The notes under the pieces are model-generated. The model was not told the DNA's origin. It searched no databases and saw only the letters and a list, made by a program, of their open reading frames with translations. Positions 13,393-14,685 of a stretch of DNA of 14,685 bases are shown here, one piece after another (within the stretch, counting starts at the first letter, position 1; the number at the start of each line of letters is the position of its first letter). Source of the stretch: Thermoplasmatota archaeon (GTDB taxonomy: Archaea > Thermoplasmatota > Penumbrarchaeia > Penumbrarchaeales > Penumbrarchaeaceae); assembly GCA_030591285.1 (NCBI GenBank), contig JAUVBH010000012.1, forward strand, positions 1-14,685, given 5' to 3'. Position numbers and translations under genes: made by a program.

Positions 13393-14685
13393 ATGGGCGC
13401 TATATCTGGTAAGTTTGTATCATTTTTGATCACGATCGCTCTTGTGATCTCTGGATTTTCATTGGGAGTGATCTTGTTAACGGACGATGGTAATGTTGAA
13501 GCTGCTAAGGTTCCAAACGCCGTTGGTGGTGGTTATATTTGGGTTGACAATACCGATCCCGACCCTAAGATAGAATTTGATTGGATCGATGCAGCAAATA
13601 ATCCAAAAAGCACCTATCTGGAAGAAGCGTACAATTACTACTACTATTATGGCAATCACTATCAGGACTATGAACTTCCATTCGAATTCCCATTCTATGG
13701 CAGGTATTATTCAGATGTCAAGGTCGTCGCGGCAGGAATGATCGACCTCAATGGCTTTCAGAATAATGGATATTACTATCTCGGTAATCAATTCCCTTCA
13801 ACCAACTATGAGGATGGGATTATAGCTGCCTGGGCTGGGTATATAGGTGCTTATAATTCAAGGGGAAATTACAAGATCTTTGCACTTGAAGGAGAGACCT
13901 ATGGGGAGAAATGGGTCTGTTTCGAATTTCATAAAGCATACGTATATGCATATTGGTCTCAACAAACATCTGTCGGTCATGAGGTAACATTTGAGGTTAT
14001 AATGTATGAATCCGGTCTGATAAAGATGCAATATCTTGATGCGGACTCAGATTATGCGGCATACTCGAACGGTGGCTATTCAGTGGCAGGTATCGAGAAT
14101 CATGATGGCAGAATAGGACTAGAATATTCAAATTATAATGAAGCAAATTTGAAATCTGGCCTTGCAGTGATGTTTGGGAAGAACATACTCAATGTTGATT
14201 CCGCTTCTGTGAGTACTGACGCTGGCGGTGTTGCTTATGCAGAATACAGGGATTACTCTCTCTCAGCTGAAGTTTCGTCACCTGTCAATAATGATCAGAT
14301 AAAGGTTGTAGTAGTTACAATTGGAAACGACCTGGCTGATCTTGTGATGTACTATAATGACGATGGAACCTATATGTTCTCCAAAGAGGACCCAAATGGT
14401 TACCTGCACGTGAATAATCTGGATTCGTATGTTATAGACCACGGAGACCGTTTGGAAGTAGTTTTTAAATTCACCCCAACATTTAATTTTCCCACCAATT
14501 TTTTTGTAGACCTGAACGTACAAGTGATGGGGGTGGGTGCTTTACCTGGAGGAAGAGCTATCCCAGATGCCTTCTGGGTGGAGAATAAACTAGATCTGAT
14601 GGGATCTCTGGTTGCATATTCCAATGACCGAGGTTTCGTTGAAAACGGTGGTTGGGTTTACGGGGGTGAACAATTCCAATTCCGG
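13393..14685 (+). CDS. paralogous large surface protein, cut off by the window end
   Basis: The frame stays open for 431 codons to the last base, so the C-terminal part lies outside the window. Residues 8-38 are a signal peptide (likely cut at VEA-AK). YIWVDN begins at residue 48, the same position as YLWVDN in the protein at 9878. Shared blocks run throughout: DPDPKIEFDWIDA, FPFYGRYYSD, YNSRGNY, FEVIMYESGLIKMQYLDAD, DPNGYL, TPTFNFPTN, FWVENKLDL and VENGGWVYGGEQFQF. It therefore has the same two N-terminal domains. It differs in a Tyr-rich stretch (NYYYYYG, about residues 81-87). By analogy it should continue with FN3/PKD-like domains and a C-terminal anchor. The start is supported by GAGGTG six bases upstream. 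The function is unknown; a cell-envelope role is inferred. Confidence 0.85.
   Translation, partial: MGAISGKFVSFLITIALVISGFSLGVILLTDDGNVEAAKVPNAVGGGYIWVDNTDPDPKIEFDWIDAANNPKSTYLEEAYNYYYYYGNHYQDYELPFEFPFYGRYYSDVKVVAAGMIDLNGFQNNGYYYLGNQFPSTNYEDGIIAAWAGYIGAYNSRGNYKIFALEGETYGEKWVCFEFHKAYVYAYWSQQTSVGHEVTFEVIMYESGLIKMQYLDADSDYAAYSNGGYSVAGIENHDGRIGLEYSNYNEANLKSGLAVMFGKNILNVDSASVSTDAGGVAYAEYRDYSLSAEVSSPVNNDQIKVVVVTIGNDLADLVMYYNDDGTYMFSKEDPNGYLHVNNLDSYVIDHGDRLEVVFKFTPTFNFPTNFFVDLNVQVMGVGALPGGRAIPDAFWVENKLDLMGSLVAYSNDRGFVENGGWVYGGEQFQFR

Noticed and set aside
1..14685. CRISPR array, insertion sequence or toxin-antitoxin pair
   Set aside because: There are no regularly spaced direct repeats, no transposase motifs and no convincing small toxin/antitoxin gene pair.

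Overview
The window looks like a chromosomal segment of a euryarchaeal-type archaeon, most likely Thermoplasmatota (inference). The archaeal signs are AT-rich TATA boxes 25-35 bases before leaderless or Shine-Dalgarno-led starts, tRNAs without an encoded CCA, and a tRNA-Trp intron with a bulge-helix-bulge splice structure and a box C/D guide RNA. An archaeal P-loop kinase of the UPF0200 type sits beside an archaeal-type ThpR, and the large secreted proteins carry C-terminal membrane anchors. No rRNA, CRISPR array, insertion sequence or transposase is visible.

Layout: bases 1-210 have no supportable gene. A tyrosine recombinase (211-1212, +) points at the 3' end of an intron-containing tRNA-Trp (1287-1478, -). 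Next is tRNA-Arg(TCT) (1695-1769, -). A divergent promoter region leads to two large + strand secreted proteins: a gingipain-like (peptidase C25) protein whose expected catalytic His reads as Gln (1998-4982), and a multidomain protein with carboxypeptidase-regulatory-like, PKD-like and thrombospondin type-3-like regions (5039-8077). A block of three small intracellular genes lies on the - strand (9674 down to 8084): a UPF0200-type kinase overlapping thpR, then ridA. The + strand resumes with a 1051-residue anchored surface protein (9878-13033), a 359-base intergenic region rich in TATA-like and dyad sequences, and a clear paralogue (13393 to the window end, cut off).

How it fits together: the four large proteins look like cell-surface or secreted material. 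Each has an N-terminal signal, beta-sandwich modules and many N-glycosylation sequons. The three complete ones also have one C-terminal transmembrane helix and a short charged cytoplasmic tail. The three small genes do RNA and metabolite housekeeping and have no evident link to the surface genes. The tRNA/recombinase end may be the junction of an integrated element extending left of the window, but no duplicated att sequence is visible here.

The observations most worth a second look are: (i) the tRNA-Trp intron guide, with two 12-base guides predicted to target C34 and C39, one pairing best with the precursor and the other with the spliced tRNA; (ii) the C25 domain with Cys kept but His replaced; (iii) equivalent leader hairpins with compensatory stem differences before the two paralogous surface genes; and (iv) a perfect 17-base palindrome at the promoter of the kinase-thpR operon.
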